Of a stretch of DNA of 23,372 nucleotides, positions 8,089-14,050 are shown in pieces (position 1 is the first letter of the stretch; every line of letters begins with the position of its first letter). Source of the stretch: Prevotellaceae bacterium (lineage in GTDB: Bacteria > Bacteroidota > Bacteroidia > Bacteroidales > Bacteroidaceae); NCBI GenBank assembly GCA_003150315.1, contig QAML01000063.1, positions 1 through 23,372 on the forward strand, in the 5' to 3' direction. The position numbers and the translations under genes were made by a program. The notes beneath the pieces are model-generated. The model ran no database searches. It was not told the DNA's origin and saw only the letters and a list, made by a program, of their open reading frames with translations.

Positions 8089-9288
8089 TTAGTGGAGGAA
8101 TCCGAAGAGCCATAGCGGAATGTCGGTTCCGTGTCCCACTTCGGCGTTGTAGCGTGCGAAATACACTCCGTCCTGTGCCTTGAAGCGGCGCGATTTATCG
8201 CAAACCACAATGTTGTGTCCGTCTATAATGTACGAACCGGTGCGTTTGCCTTTGCTCACATTGTGATGTCTCCACACGCTGTTTGCGAAGAAAGTTTCCA
8301 TGACCTCTTGCTCTTCGGCATTGCGCGAGCTTATGGCGTAGAGCAGGTTTGTGTTGTGAATCATGATTTGTACGGGTTTCTTGGGAAACTCTTCGCCTTC
8401 GCGGTAAACAAGGTTCACGAGCCTTGCCTCCTCCAAATCTTTTATGTAGTTCATTACCGTGGCGCGCGAGGTGCCTATCTCGTCGGCGAGTTTGGTTACA
8501 TTTGGCGCGGTAATGCCTTCCATGCCCAGCAGATAGAGCAGTTTGCGTATTCTTGCCAGATATTTCAGGTCTATTTGCTTTATGAACAGAATGTCAACCT
8601 CGATCATCATGTTTATTGACTTCAGCAGTTGTTCCGTGAAGTTATGTGTTTCGAGGAAGAACGGATAGTAGCCGTGGTGGAGGTAATCTTGGAAATAGTT
8701 CCACGGACGTACTTTCGGAAGAATGGTCTTCAATATCTGTTCGTGTCCTTCGAGAATTTCGTTAAGACTGTAAGAACGGAAATTCAGACCGGTTTGCGAG
8801 TTTACAAATTCGCGGAATGAGAATCCGTGAAGCACATAAACATCGCTGATTCTGTTTAGCTCGCGTTGTGCCTCGCTGTCGGGAGGAATTACAGAGGAAG
8901 TGGCATAGATTATATGCAACTTGTCAAAACGTCGGTAGCATTCCACGAGATCGGCAGCGTAGTTGGGCTGCTTGAAAACCTGATCTATCAGAAGTACTCT
9001 GCCTCCGTAGCGCACGAAATCTTCTGTGAATTCCACGATTCCGCGCCCCTGGAAATAAAAGTTGTTCATGCTTATGTACAGGCACTGCTGAAGCTGCGGA
9101 TCAAAGTGATCGCGGGCATATTGAAGAAGAAACGTGGTTTTGCCAACGCCTCTCGGGCCTCGTATCCCAATCATCCTGTGACTCCAGTCAATTCTGTCCA
9201 TTAGCGAACGCTGAACGGGTGCGTTCAGATGGCTTAACATGTAAGCGTGTGACTGAAAAAATTTTTCCATAAATGTAAGGTCACGCAT
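8089..9288 (-). CDS. AAA_14/DUF4143-type ATPase with altered Walker B motif
   Basis: 399-aa P-loop ATPase of the AAA_14 family with a C-terminal winged-helix/DUF4143-type region, a large Bacteroidetes family of poorly known role. Walker A is GPRGVGKT (44-51). The Walker B strand reads RVLLIDQVFKQPNY (97-110): the aspartate D102 is kept, but the usual catalytic glutamate is glutamine Q103. A sensor-like strand IIYATSSV and the family pattern LHGFSFREFVN follow. A helix-turn-helix-like segment is visible at TKLADEIGTSRATVMNYIKD. The start at 9288 agrees with a full promoter (-33 TTTG 9346-9349, 20-base spacer, -7 TAATTTTG 9318-9325). PFOR starts 50 bases after its stop with no separate -7 box seen, so read-through into PFOR is possible. 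Function is unknown. Confidence 0.88.
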   Translation of the reverse strand: MRDLTFMEKFFQSHAYMLSHLNAPVQRSLMDRIDWSHRMIGIRGPRGVGKTTFLLQYARDHFDPQLQQCLYISMNNFYFQGRGIVEFTEDFVRYGGRVLLIDQVFKQPNYAADLVECYRRFDKLHIIYATSSVIPPDSEAQRELNRISDVYVLHGFSFREFVNSQTGLNFRSYSLNEILEGHEQILKTILPKVRPWNYFQDYLHHGYYPFFLETHNFTEQLLKSINMMIEVDILFIKQIDLKYLARIRKLLYLLGMEGITAPNVTKLADEIGTSRATVMNYIKDLEEARLVNLVYREGEEFPKKPVQIMIHNTNLLYAISSRNAEEQEVMETFFANSVWRHHNVSKGKRTGSYIIDGHNIVVCDKSRRFKAQDGVYFARYNAEVGHGTDIPLWLFGFLH

Positions 9289-9317
9289 AGTTATTTTATT
9301 CGCGCTTTATTTCAGCG

Positions 9318-9349
9318 CAAAATTACTCATTTCTGCGCAATATTGCAAA
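9318..9349 (-). promoter_or_regulatory. Bacteroidetes-type promoter (-33/-7) of the AAA_14 ATPase, with palindrome in the spacer
   Basis: The minus strand has TTTG (9349-9346), a 20-base spacer, then TAATTTTG (9325-9318), matching both halves of the Bacteroidetes consensus (TTTG, 19-21 bases, TAnnTTTG), 30 bases before the ATG. It is the only promoter in the window with both boxes. The perfect palindrome GCAATATTGC (9337-9346) sits in the spacer and touches the -33 box, a plausible operator site. Confidence 0.75.
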
Positions 9350-9506
9350 TAACACTTGGCAAATAACTTTGACCAAATGCAATTTTTGGAGAGAAATTGA
9401 TTGAAAACGTGCTTTTTCTCGGGGAAATCATGGTTTTGACATTCTTACTGCGCAGAAAAATGATGCTTCGGGTGCGCGCAACATTTATAAAATGCGCAAT
9501 TTTGCA
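9334..9506. promoter_or_regulatory. Pair of TGCGCAATWTTGCA boxes in the divergent intergenic region
   Basis: TGCGCAATATTGCA (9334-9347) and TGCGCAATTTTGCA (9493-9506) differ by one base and lie 159 bases apart. The first lies in the ATPase promoter; the second overlaps a weak -7-like CAATTTTG (9497-9504) 22 bases before the B3/4 gene start. A palindrome CTGCGCAG (9448-9455) and other GCGCA words lie between. The arrangement suggests one regulator acting on both divergent genes; its identity is unknown. Confidence 0.45.
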
Positions 9507-9525
9507 GTATATAACGTCGTGTGGC

Positions 9526-10194
9526 ATGGAAAAGAAAAATTTGATTGTCTCGGAACAGATACGCAGTGCCTGTCCCGATTTTGTGGGAGGTGCTTTGTAT
9601 GCGGAATTTACCAACTCCGAATACTGTGAGGAGCTTTGGAATGAGATTCGTGTTAAAGCCGGCGAATTGAAGATGCGCCAAACCGTTGACACCATAAAAC
9701 ATATAAGCGGCATAGAGGCTACGCGCAGGGTATATAAGGCGTGTGGCAAGGATCCGTCGCGCTATCGTCCGTCGAACGAACAACTTGTGCGCCGCATTTT
9801 GCAGGGTAAGGAATTATGGACCGTGAATACTGCGGTTGACATAGGCAATCTCGTGAGCATAGACTACGGTTACAGTGTAGGATGCTTCGATTACGACAAA
9901 ATACAGGGCAACGACATTGTTCTCGGAGTGGGACGCGCGGGCGAGCCATACGAGGGAATAGGGCGCGGTGTACTTAATATAGAAGGCATGCCGGTTTATC
10001 GCGATTCCGCAGGCGGTATAGGCACTCCCACAAGCGACAACGAGCGCACCAAGATGTCTCTTGCCACTACGCGCATGCTTGCGGTGGTGAACGGGTACGA
10101 CGGCAATGAAAACAAAATGGACGAATGCCTGAGATTTATGGTTGCGGCGTATGAAAAATACCTCGGCGCTGTGTGCGAAACCGTTAAGTTTTAG
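9526..10194 (+). CDS. B3/4 domain protein (PheT B3/B4-like, tRNA-editing-related fold)
   Basis: 222-aa stand-alone protein with the B3/B4 domain otherwise found in the beta chain of phenylalanyl-tRNA synthetase, where it edits mischarged tRNA. Free-standing versions are widespread and mostly uncharacterised. Family motifs: RYRPSNEQLVRRILQGKELW (79-98), NTAVDIGNLVSIDYGYSVG (101-119), YDKIQGNDIVLG (123-134), and GGIGTPTSDNERTKMSLATT (163-182). The start MEKKNLIVSEQ at 9526 is preferred because the 43 extra residues of the longer frame come from the AT-rich regulatory region and look non-coding. It is convergent with the next gene with only 21 bases between stop codons, and divergent from the ATPase. 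Editing activity, amino-acid binding or another role cannot be decided from sequence. Confidence 0.85.
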   Translation: MEKKNLIVSEQIRSACPDFVGGALYAEFTNSEYCEELWNEIRVKAGELKMRQTVDTIKHISGIEATRRVYKACGKDPSRYRPSNEQLVRRILQGKELWTVNTAVDIGNLVSIDYGYSVGCFDYDKIQGNDIVLGVGRAGEPYEGIGRGVLNIEGMPVYRDSAGGIGTPTSDNERTKMSLATTRMLAVVNGYDGNENKMDECLRFMVAAYEKYLGAVCETVKF

Positions 10195-10218
10195 CCTCTC
10201 CGGCTTTCCGCCGGGCTA
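10192..10218. terminator. Hairpin spanning both stop codons of two convergent genes
   Basis: TAGC (10192-10195) pairs with GCTA (10215-10218), and CCGGC (10200-10204) with GCCGG (10210-10214) around loop TTTCC; CTCT forms a one-sided bulge. Both genes' stop codons are inside the structure. There is no strong U-run on either side, so this is a weak terminator call. Confidence 0.4.
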
Positions 10219-10995
10219 TCGGACATTGCGGTTCTTTTTCAACCAGTTGCTATATACTTCTTCCGATTTGCTTTCGCTTTCAAGATACTTTTTCAGATTC
10301 CATTTTCCCCCGTAGTCCTCTTGCAGTTCCTTCCAAAGCGACTCCATTCCCATTTTCTTGCGCAGCGAATCCACGCGACGCGGATTTTTAAGGGGAACGG
10401 GGTAGGGAATTCCGTCTATCGCAATTTTTTGTGTGCCGTAAACCTGACGTTTTCCGTTATTCATTGCAAAACGGTCCACAAGAAAAGCATACTGCCATTT
10501 AAGCGATTCATCGTCTTTGACAGCCTGTCTTAGTTTTTCGAGACAGCGGCTCTGAAATGCCGAATCCACACTGTGCTGCACTATAAAAAACAGCCCTTCC
10601 TCGGCATCGTCGCCCACGTCTTCTTTCGACAGCCAACCATATTGCTCTATGATATTTTTGGCTCTCAAAGTGTTTTCTTTGTCAAGTCCGGTCATGTATT
10701 TGTGAACCTTTTCATATTCGCTGCTTTCTTTTCCGAATCTTTTCTGTGTGTCCATAAGTAAAAACCTCACCGCCTGATCGTTCACGCGCATGGTTCCCAA
10801 TTCTTCTGCCACCTTGAAAAATTTATCGTTTTCCGTCATGAAGCTGCCGTAAACCTTTTGCAGAACCGGCAAAACAGGAGCTGTCTTGCCATTAATAATA
10901 TAATTGCGTGCCGTGTCGCAATAGTTTTTGAGCGTTTGTGAATAGATTGTGCTTGCGACAATAATAAAGATAAGCGAAACCAAACCTTTTTTCAT
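10216..10995 (-). CDS. Secreted DUF6624-like protein
   Basis: 259-aa protein with a signal peptide (MKKGLVSLIFIIVASTIYSQ, probable cleavage after about residue 19-20), so probably periplasmic or exported. The central and C-terminal part resembles the DUF6624 family: N-IIEQYGWLSKEDVGDDAEEG, then FIVQHSVDSAFQSRCLEKL, then YAFLVDRFAMNNGKRQVYGT followed by Q, then PYPVPLKNPRRVDSLRKKMG. The W, the QH pair, the LVDR block and the YGTQ block are the recognisable anchors. Function of the family is not established. A -7 box (TAATTTTG, 11018-11025) lies 23 bases before the ATG. It stands alone on this strand, head to head with the accessory island. The DUF number is from memory; I am fairly confident of the match. 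Confidence 0.75.
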   Translation of the reverse strand: MKKGLVSLIFIIVASTIYSQTLKNYCDTARNYIINGKTAPVLPVLQKVYGSFMTENDKFFKVAEELGTMRVNDQAVRFLLMDTQKRFGKESSEYEKVHKYMTGLDKENTLRAKNIIEQYGWLSKEDVGDDAEEGLFFIVQHSVDSAFQSRCLEKLRQAVKDDESLKWQYAFLVDRFAMNNGKRQVYGTQKIAIDGIPYPVPLKNPRRVDSLRKKMGMESLWKELQEDYGGKWNLKKYLESESKSEEVYSNWLKKNRNVR

Positions 10996-11017
10996 GTTCT
11001 TACATTTTGTTTCCGTG

Positions 11018-11025
11018 CAAAATTA
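11018..11025 (-). promoter_or_regulatory. Candidate -7 promoter box for the DUF6624-like gene
   Basis: The minus strand reads TAATTTTG, identical to the -7 box of the AAA_14 ATPase promoter, 23 bases upstream of the ATG at 10995. No -33 TTTG at the usual distance. Confidence 0.6.
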
Positions 11026-11120
11026 CAAAAAAACAAAGCCGCAGTATCTGCGTTTTCCGTCATGATGAAACGTGCAGATTTACCCGTTTCCGGCTCTCGT
11101 TTCAAGGCTGAATTTTCGGG

Positions 11121-11249
11121 TTTTGTAAGTTGTTGTAAAATAGATGTTTGAAAAGGCGAAAAATACAAGGCACTTATTTTAAAATAAGTGCCTTGTATTT
11201 TAAAATATATGCCTTATGTTTTTTCGCACATGCCTTGTGTGATTTTTCC
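11121..11249 (+). repeat. Dispersed modular repeat, copy C, with perfect 42-bp palindrome
   Basis: Leader TTTTGTAAGTTGTTG (11121-11135), then a spacer ending TTGAAAAGGCGAA shared with copy D. Units: 11160-11180 (core TACAAGGCACTTA) followed directly by its exact reverse complement 11181-11201, giving a 42-bp perfect palindrome with no loop. A third unit is at 11202-11222 (core TATATGCCTTATG), and a diverged fourth containing ACATGCCTTGTGTG runs to about 11247. It lies between the divergent DUF6624-like gene and the secreted-protein island. Confidence 0.95.
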
Positions 11250-11496
11250 TGTCTGTTTTCATCTCTGGGAAATCGGTTGTCAATCCGAAAAAACGGCTTC
11301 GCCCCGGACACTTGTTCTTTCCTTTTTTTGTCATTTTCTGAAAGCGGACAGACGGAAAAGGGGAACGGAACAGGTATCAACCTTACAGGAAAAGCTTTTT
11401 GTCCCGGAAACACCCCGAAACGGGACCTGTTGAATAAAAAACGAGAAAAATATGCAAAAATAATGCTCGTGAAATGAATCGTGTCGCAAAAAACGA
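11250..11496. other. Non-coding spacer between repeat copy C and the island promoter
   Basis: No convincing reading frame. It holds one hairpin, GTCCCG (11401-11406) with CGGGAC (11421-11426) around a 14-base A/C-rich loop; its role is unknown. Apparent ORFs that cross it start inside repeat C and show no protein-like composition. Confidence 0.5.
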
Positions 11497-11504
11497 TATA
11501 TTTG
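11497..11504 (+). promoter_or_regulatory. Candidate -7 promoter box for the secreted-protein island
   Basis: TATATTTG followed by CA matches TAnnTTTG. It is the nearest good match upstream of the gene at 11683 and would give a leader of about 170 bases. That leader contains hairpin CACCGC-CAT-GCGGTG (11524-11538) and a 24-codon ORF. No clear -33 box. Confidence 0.45.
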
Positions 11505-11589
11505 CAACGTGTACTTTGTGAAACACCGCCATGCGGTGCAAACACGAAACATAGGTAAAACAGAAATAAGACACAAAACCTTAAAAGAC

Positions 11590-11664
11590 ATGGAAACTTT
11601 GAATGATGTGGGCAAAAGCCGTTTCCCGAACTTGAGGTGCAGAGCCGTTTTTACGGACATATAA
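11590..11664 (+). CDS. Candidate 24-aa leader peptide or small protein
   Basis: ATG 11590 to TAA 11664 encodes METLNDVGKSRFPNLRCRAV followed by FTDI. It lies in the long leader of the island transcript. The gap from its stop to the next start (11683) is 18 bases, the same as between the next two genes (12342 to 12361), as if it were the first gene of an operon. The peptide is rich in arginine with one cysteine, and has no signal peptide or membrane segment. Chance ORFs of this length are common, so coding status is uncertain. Confidence 0.3.
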   Translation: METLNDVGKSRFPNLRCRAVFTDI

Positions 11665-11682
11665 AAGAAAAAATGAGCAACC

Positions 11683-12342
11683 ATGAAGAAAATATTGTTA
11701 CTGGCTGTTTGCGTGATATGTTCTATGGCGACATATTCGCAGGAGAAAATTTTTGGGGACATAAATTCTCGATATGATGGTTGGTCCGATAACTGCTTCA
11801 ACAGGTTGTATCCCACGGCAAAGACTCTTGTTGTTGTAGATGGAGTATCTGTAAAAAGCGAAATAGGATTCGACTACAGATATCTGGTAAATCTCGATAC
11901 GACCGATACTCCTGTGAAATATCCCATGTGGGTGCATGGTGTGGGAAAGGCAAATGATTCTGTTTATGTAGAAAGCCCCGATGTCTTTGATGATGATAAA
12001 GGAAAAGGATATTTGATGGTGGGCAGCATGAAATGCAAGTATATGGAAGTGTACAGATATGAAAAGGAAGATTATACGCTGGTTACTCTTGACGAATTGC
12101 GAAGAAAAATTTATCCGGACGTTAAAGGTGATTTCCTTTACATGATAAATAAGTTGTTTATCATGACCGATGCCGATTATTACAAATTGGACTTGGATTT
12201 CATACAACATGTGGAACTCGTAAACTCAAAGAATATAGATGTGTTGAAGAATCGTAAACCGTTTCACATACTTCGGATATTCACAAAAAACATGCACAAT
12301 CTTTCCGTGAGGTACAGTGAATGGTACGACCCTTTGCGTTAA
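11683..12342 (+). CDS. Secreted protein of unknown function, paralog 1
   Basis: 219-aa protein with an N-terminal signal peptide (MKKILLLAVCVICSMATYSQ). I do not recognise a named family. It is paralogous to the next gene: by hand, 35 of 71 residues are identical between residues 136-206 here and 126-196 there, including LDELRR, VKG, YMINK, FIM, VELVNSK and LRIFTK. That C-terminal block (hydrophobic strand ending I-N-K, then a VE-V strand, then RIFTK) has the rhythm of a TonB-receptor plug domain. The N-terminal half has a similar TLVVVDGVSV strand (48-57). A plug-like fold is inference only. Codon use is more AT-rich than in flanking housekeeping genes. Start ATG at 11683 begins the signal peptide directly. 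Confidence 0.8.
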   Translation: MKKILLLAVCVICSMATYSQEKIFGDINSRYDGWSDNCFNRLYPTAKTLVVVDGVSVKSEIGFDYRYLVNLDTTDTPVKYPMWVHGVGKANDSVYVESPDVFDDDKGKGYLMVGSMKCKYMEVYRYEKEDYTLVTLDELRRKIYPDVKGDFLYMINKLFIMTDADYYKLDLDFIQHVELVNSKNIDVLKNRKPFHILRIFTKNMHNLSVRYSEWYDPLR

Positions 12343-12360
12343 ACATAAAAAGAAAATAAG

Positions 12361-12975
12361 ATGAAAAGAATTATATGGGTTTTGCTGGCAATATTGCCAT
12401 TGTGCCTGCATGCGCAATATGTCGTAAAACATGATGTGAACGAGCAGTTTGAATACATGACAGATTATCAGTGGAACAAATGGAATCGTGGCTTTGTGCT
12501 CAATGGGGAGTTCATCAAGAATCCTATAGGAATAAATCTGAATAAAGTGGAAAAAGTACACAAGGCTTTGCCGTTTACAATAAAGAATGTGGGGGCGGCA
12601 AAAGATTCCATACTTGTTCCCAAAGGGTGGTGGGAGAAATATGAAAATAAATGTTTGCCGGTCAAAGGATTTAATTGCCATGATATTACCCTTTATGTAT
12701 CGAAAGAGCATCCTGAAAATGTAGAACTTTATTCTTTGGATGAGATTAGAAAGCTTTTCTGCCCGAAAGTAAAGGGAAAAGTGGTTTATATGATAAATAA
12801 GTTTTTCATCATGGACAACGAAGAACTTTACAGATTGGATCCTACTTTTGTATATAGGGTGGAAACCGTAAAATCCAAGGATATAAAAGTTCTTTCCGAC
12901 CAACCCGAATTTACGTTGGTGCGGATATTTACGTGGACTACGCATAATGTTTTTCCCGATAAGTTGGGGTATTAG
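12361..12975 (+). CDS. Secreted protein of unknown function, paralog 2
   Basis: 204-aa protein with signal peptide (MKRIIWVLLAILPLCLHAQ), 18 bases after paralog 1 and probably in the same transcript. The shared C-terminal block reads VVYMINKFFIM (141-151), YRVETVKSKDIKVL (165-178) and LVRIFTWTTHN (186-196). The N-terminal halves are related only loosely: RGFVLNGEF (43-51) here against LVVVDGVSV there, and KDSILV here against NDSVYV there. Divergence after tandem duplication is the simplest reading. It has two free cysteines in the middle (C98, C106) and C134. No catalytic motif is visible. Secreted tandem paralogs could be surface, adaptor or immunity proteins; none of these is supported directly. 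Confidence 0.8.
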   Translation: MKRIIWVLLAILPLCLHAQYVVKHDVNEQFEYMTDYQWNKWNRGFVLNGEFIKNPIGINLNKVEKVHKALPFTIKNVGAAKDSILVPKGWWEKYENKCLPVKGFNCHDITLYVSKEHPENVELYSLDEIRKLFCPKVKGKVVYMINKFFIMDNEELYRLDPTFVYRVETVKSKDIKVLSDQPEFTLVRIFTWTTHNVFPDKLGY

Positions 12976-12994
12976 AATTTCATCACGTTTTTTG

Positions 12995-13002
12995 TAACTT
13001 TG
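12995..13002 (+). promoter_or_regulatory. Candidate -7 promoter box for the STM3941-like gene
   Basis: TAACTTTG matches TAnnTTTG and lies 20 bases after the stop of paralog 2 and 48 bases before the ATG at 13050. It supports the ATG start over the GTG at 13002, which lies on the box itself. Confidence 0.55.
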
Positions 13003-13049
13003 TGCGTGCTATTCCGGCGATTTATTCGTTAAAACCCGAAACAAAAGAC

Positions 13050-13610
13050 ATGAAAGAGACTGATAAGAACAGAAATCAGACAGAAGTAAGGATATATCAA
13101 AGTGTTTGGAAGAATTTGCTTTTGTTTGCAGGCTGTTTGGTTTTTGTTGTGATCGGTTGCATGATTGTACGGGACGAATATTGTGGTTTGGCAAAGAAAA
13201 TATTTGTCGGCTGGCTTGGTATATTATTCTTTGGAGGTGGTGGATTGTCCGTTTTTGCAGTAGTTCTGTACAACAGGATTCGGCATATTCCGCTTTTGAA
13301 AATCTTTGACGACAGGATTGAATTGTACAAGCAGTACAAGGGAGTTTATTATAGCATTAATTTTTCGGACGTAAGAAAGTTTCGGTTCGTAAAAAATCGC
13401 AATTTCAAAATAATAGCAGTTGATTATAAGACAATATCTTTGAAGCGCAAGTTGGAAGAATCTTCCGGTTTCAGGCAAAGTCTGATGGGTTTCAATTTCA
13501 AGGAGACCGGGGCTATAGAAAATATTCCCGCCGGCAATCTTACGATGAAAGGAAAGGATGTTTGCGACTTGTTGAATGCCCGCCTTAAATGTTTTCGCAA
13601 TAATAAGTAA
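13050..13610 (+). CDS. Two-TM membrane protein, STM3941-like
   Basis: 186-aa predicted inner-membrane protein: a short polar N-terminus, two membrane segments (about 20-42, LLLFAGCLVFVVIGCMIV; about 52-75, FVGWLGILFFGGGGLSVFAV) and a cytoplasmic domain. The post-TM pattern LLKIFDDRIELY...SINFSDVRKFRFVKNRNFKIIAVD resembles the STM3941 family and PH-like bacterial membrane proteins. Function is unknown. The start at 13050 is the first ATG, and the segment between it and the in-frame GTG at 13002 contains the promoter box. It has its own -7 box but follows the paralog pair on the same strand. Confidence 0.7.
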   Translation: MKETDKNRNQTEVRIYQSVWKNLLLFAGCLVFVVIGCMIVRDEYCGLAKKIFVGWLGILFFGGGGLSVFAVVLYNRIRHIPLLKIFDDRIELYKQYKGVYYSINFSDVRKFRFVKNRNFKIIAVDYKTISLKRKLEESSGFRQSLMGFNFKETGAIENIPAGNLTMKGKDVCDLLNARLKCFRNNK

Positions 13611-13760
13611 TGTATATTGCTATCGTTTTTGTACGTTGTTGCCTGTGCGATAAGTTTTTGAGGTTTTAGTTGTTTGAGGGTGTGGAAGCGTGAAAATCCC
13701 GAATATTGTGCGATATTTCTAGCGGATTGAAAACCAAAAAGTTACGGCAAATTACAAAGA
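13611..13760. other. Non-coding spacer after the accessory island
   Basis: No reading frame of interest and no clear terminator. It ends in TTACAAAG (13752-13759), which is the inverted match of CTTTGTAA (13761-13768) at the start of repeat copy D. Confidence 0.5.
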
Positions 13761-13888
13761 CTTTGTAAGTTGTTGTTTATCAGGGGCTTGAAAAGGCGAA
13801 AAATACAAGGCACTTATTTTAAAATAAGTGCCTTGTATTTTAAAATATATGCCTTATGTTTTTTGCGATAAGCCTTGTGTTTTTTCGG
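13761..13888 (+). repeat. Dispersed modular repeat, copy D, with perfect 42-bp palindrome
   Basis: Leader CTTTGTAAGTTGTTG (13761-13775), then TTGAAAAGGCGAA as in copy C. Units at 13800-13820 and 13821-13841 form the same perfect 42-bp palindrome as copy C. A third unit is at 13842-13862 (core TATATGCCTTATG), and a diverged fourth containing ATAAGCCTTGTG runs to about 13885. From TTGAAAAGGCGAA to the end of unit three it is identical to copy C, 2640 bases away. Together they bracket the three-gene island. Confidence 0.95.
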
Positions 13889-14018
13889 GTATGCGGAAAG
13901 AGGTGTGTTTCGAAGGTTTTTATGACCGGGCGCAGAGCATGAATTTTGTTAAGGAAAGTGATGCCTGCCGGTTTTCTCAACAATTAATGCTCTTACGCCG
14001 TAAATGCGAAATAATTAG

Positions 14019-14026
14019 TACCTTTG
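14019..14026 (+). promoter_or_regulatory. Candidate -7 promoter box for the pepP/glycosylation operon
   Basis: TACCTTTG followed by CA matches TAnnTTTG, 25 bases upstream of the ATG at 14051. It is the only good promoter match seen before pta at 20624, so it may drive all six genes. No -33 TTTG at standard spacing. Confidence 0.6.
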
Positions 14027-14050
14027 CATTTGCATAAAACAGGATTAATC

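Noticed and set aside
11040..11052. CGCAG-TAT-CTGCG hairpin followed by TTTT
   Set aside because: Only five base pairs, and it lies upstream of a divergent gene where no plus-strand gene ends; not called a terminator.
11674..11775. ATG at 11674, nine bases before the start of paralog 1, in another frame
   Set aside because: It gives a short peptide with no features, overlapping a gene with a clear signal peptide.
11148..11816. Several overlapping frames on both strands around repeat copy C
   Set aside because: They arise from the repeat and AT-rich spacer and disagree with the promoter and with the signal-peptide gene at 11683.
12226..12945. 239-codon minus-strand frame across the two paralogs
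   Set aside because: It is the antisense of two signal-peptide-bearing genes and spans the gap between them.
13828..14037. 69-codon frame before pepP
   Set aside because: It begins in repeat copy D and ends past the pepP promoter box; composition comes from the repeat.
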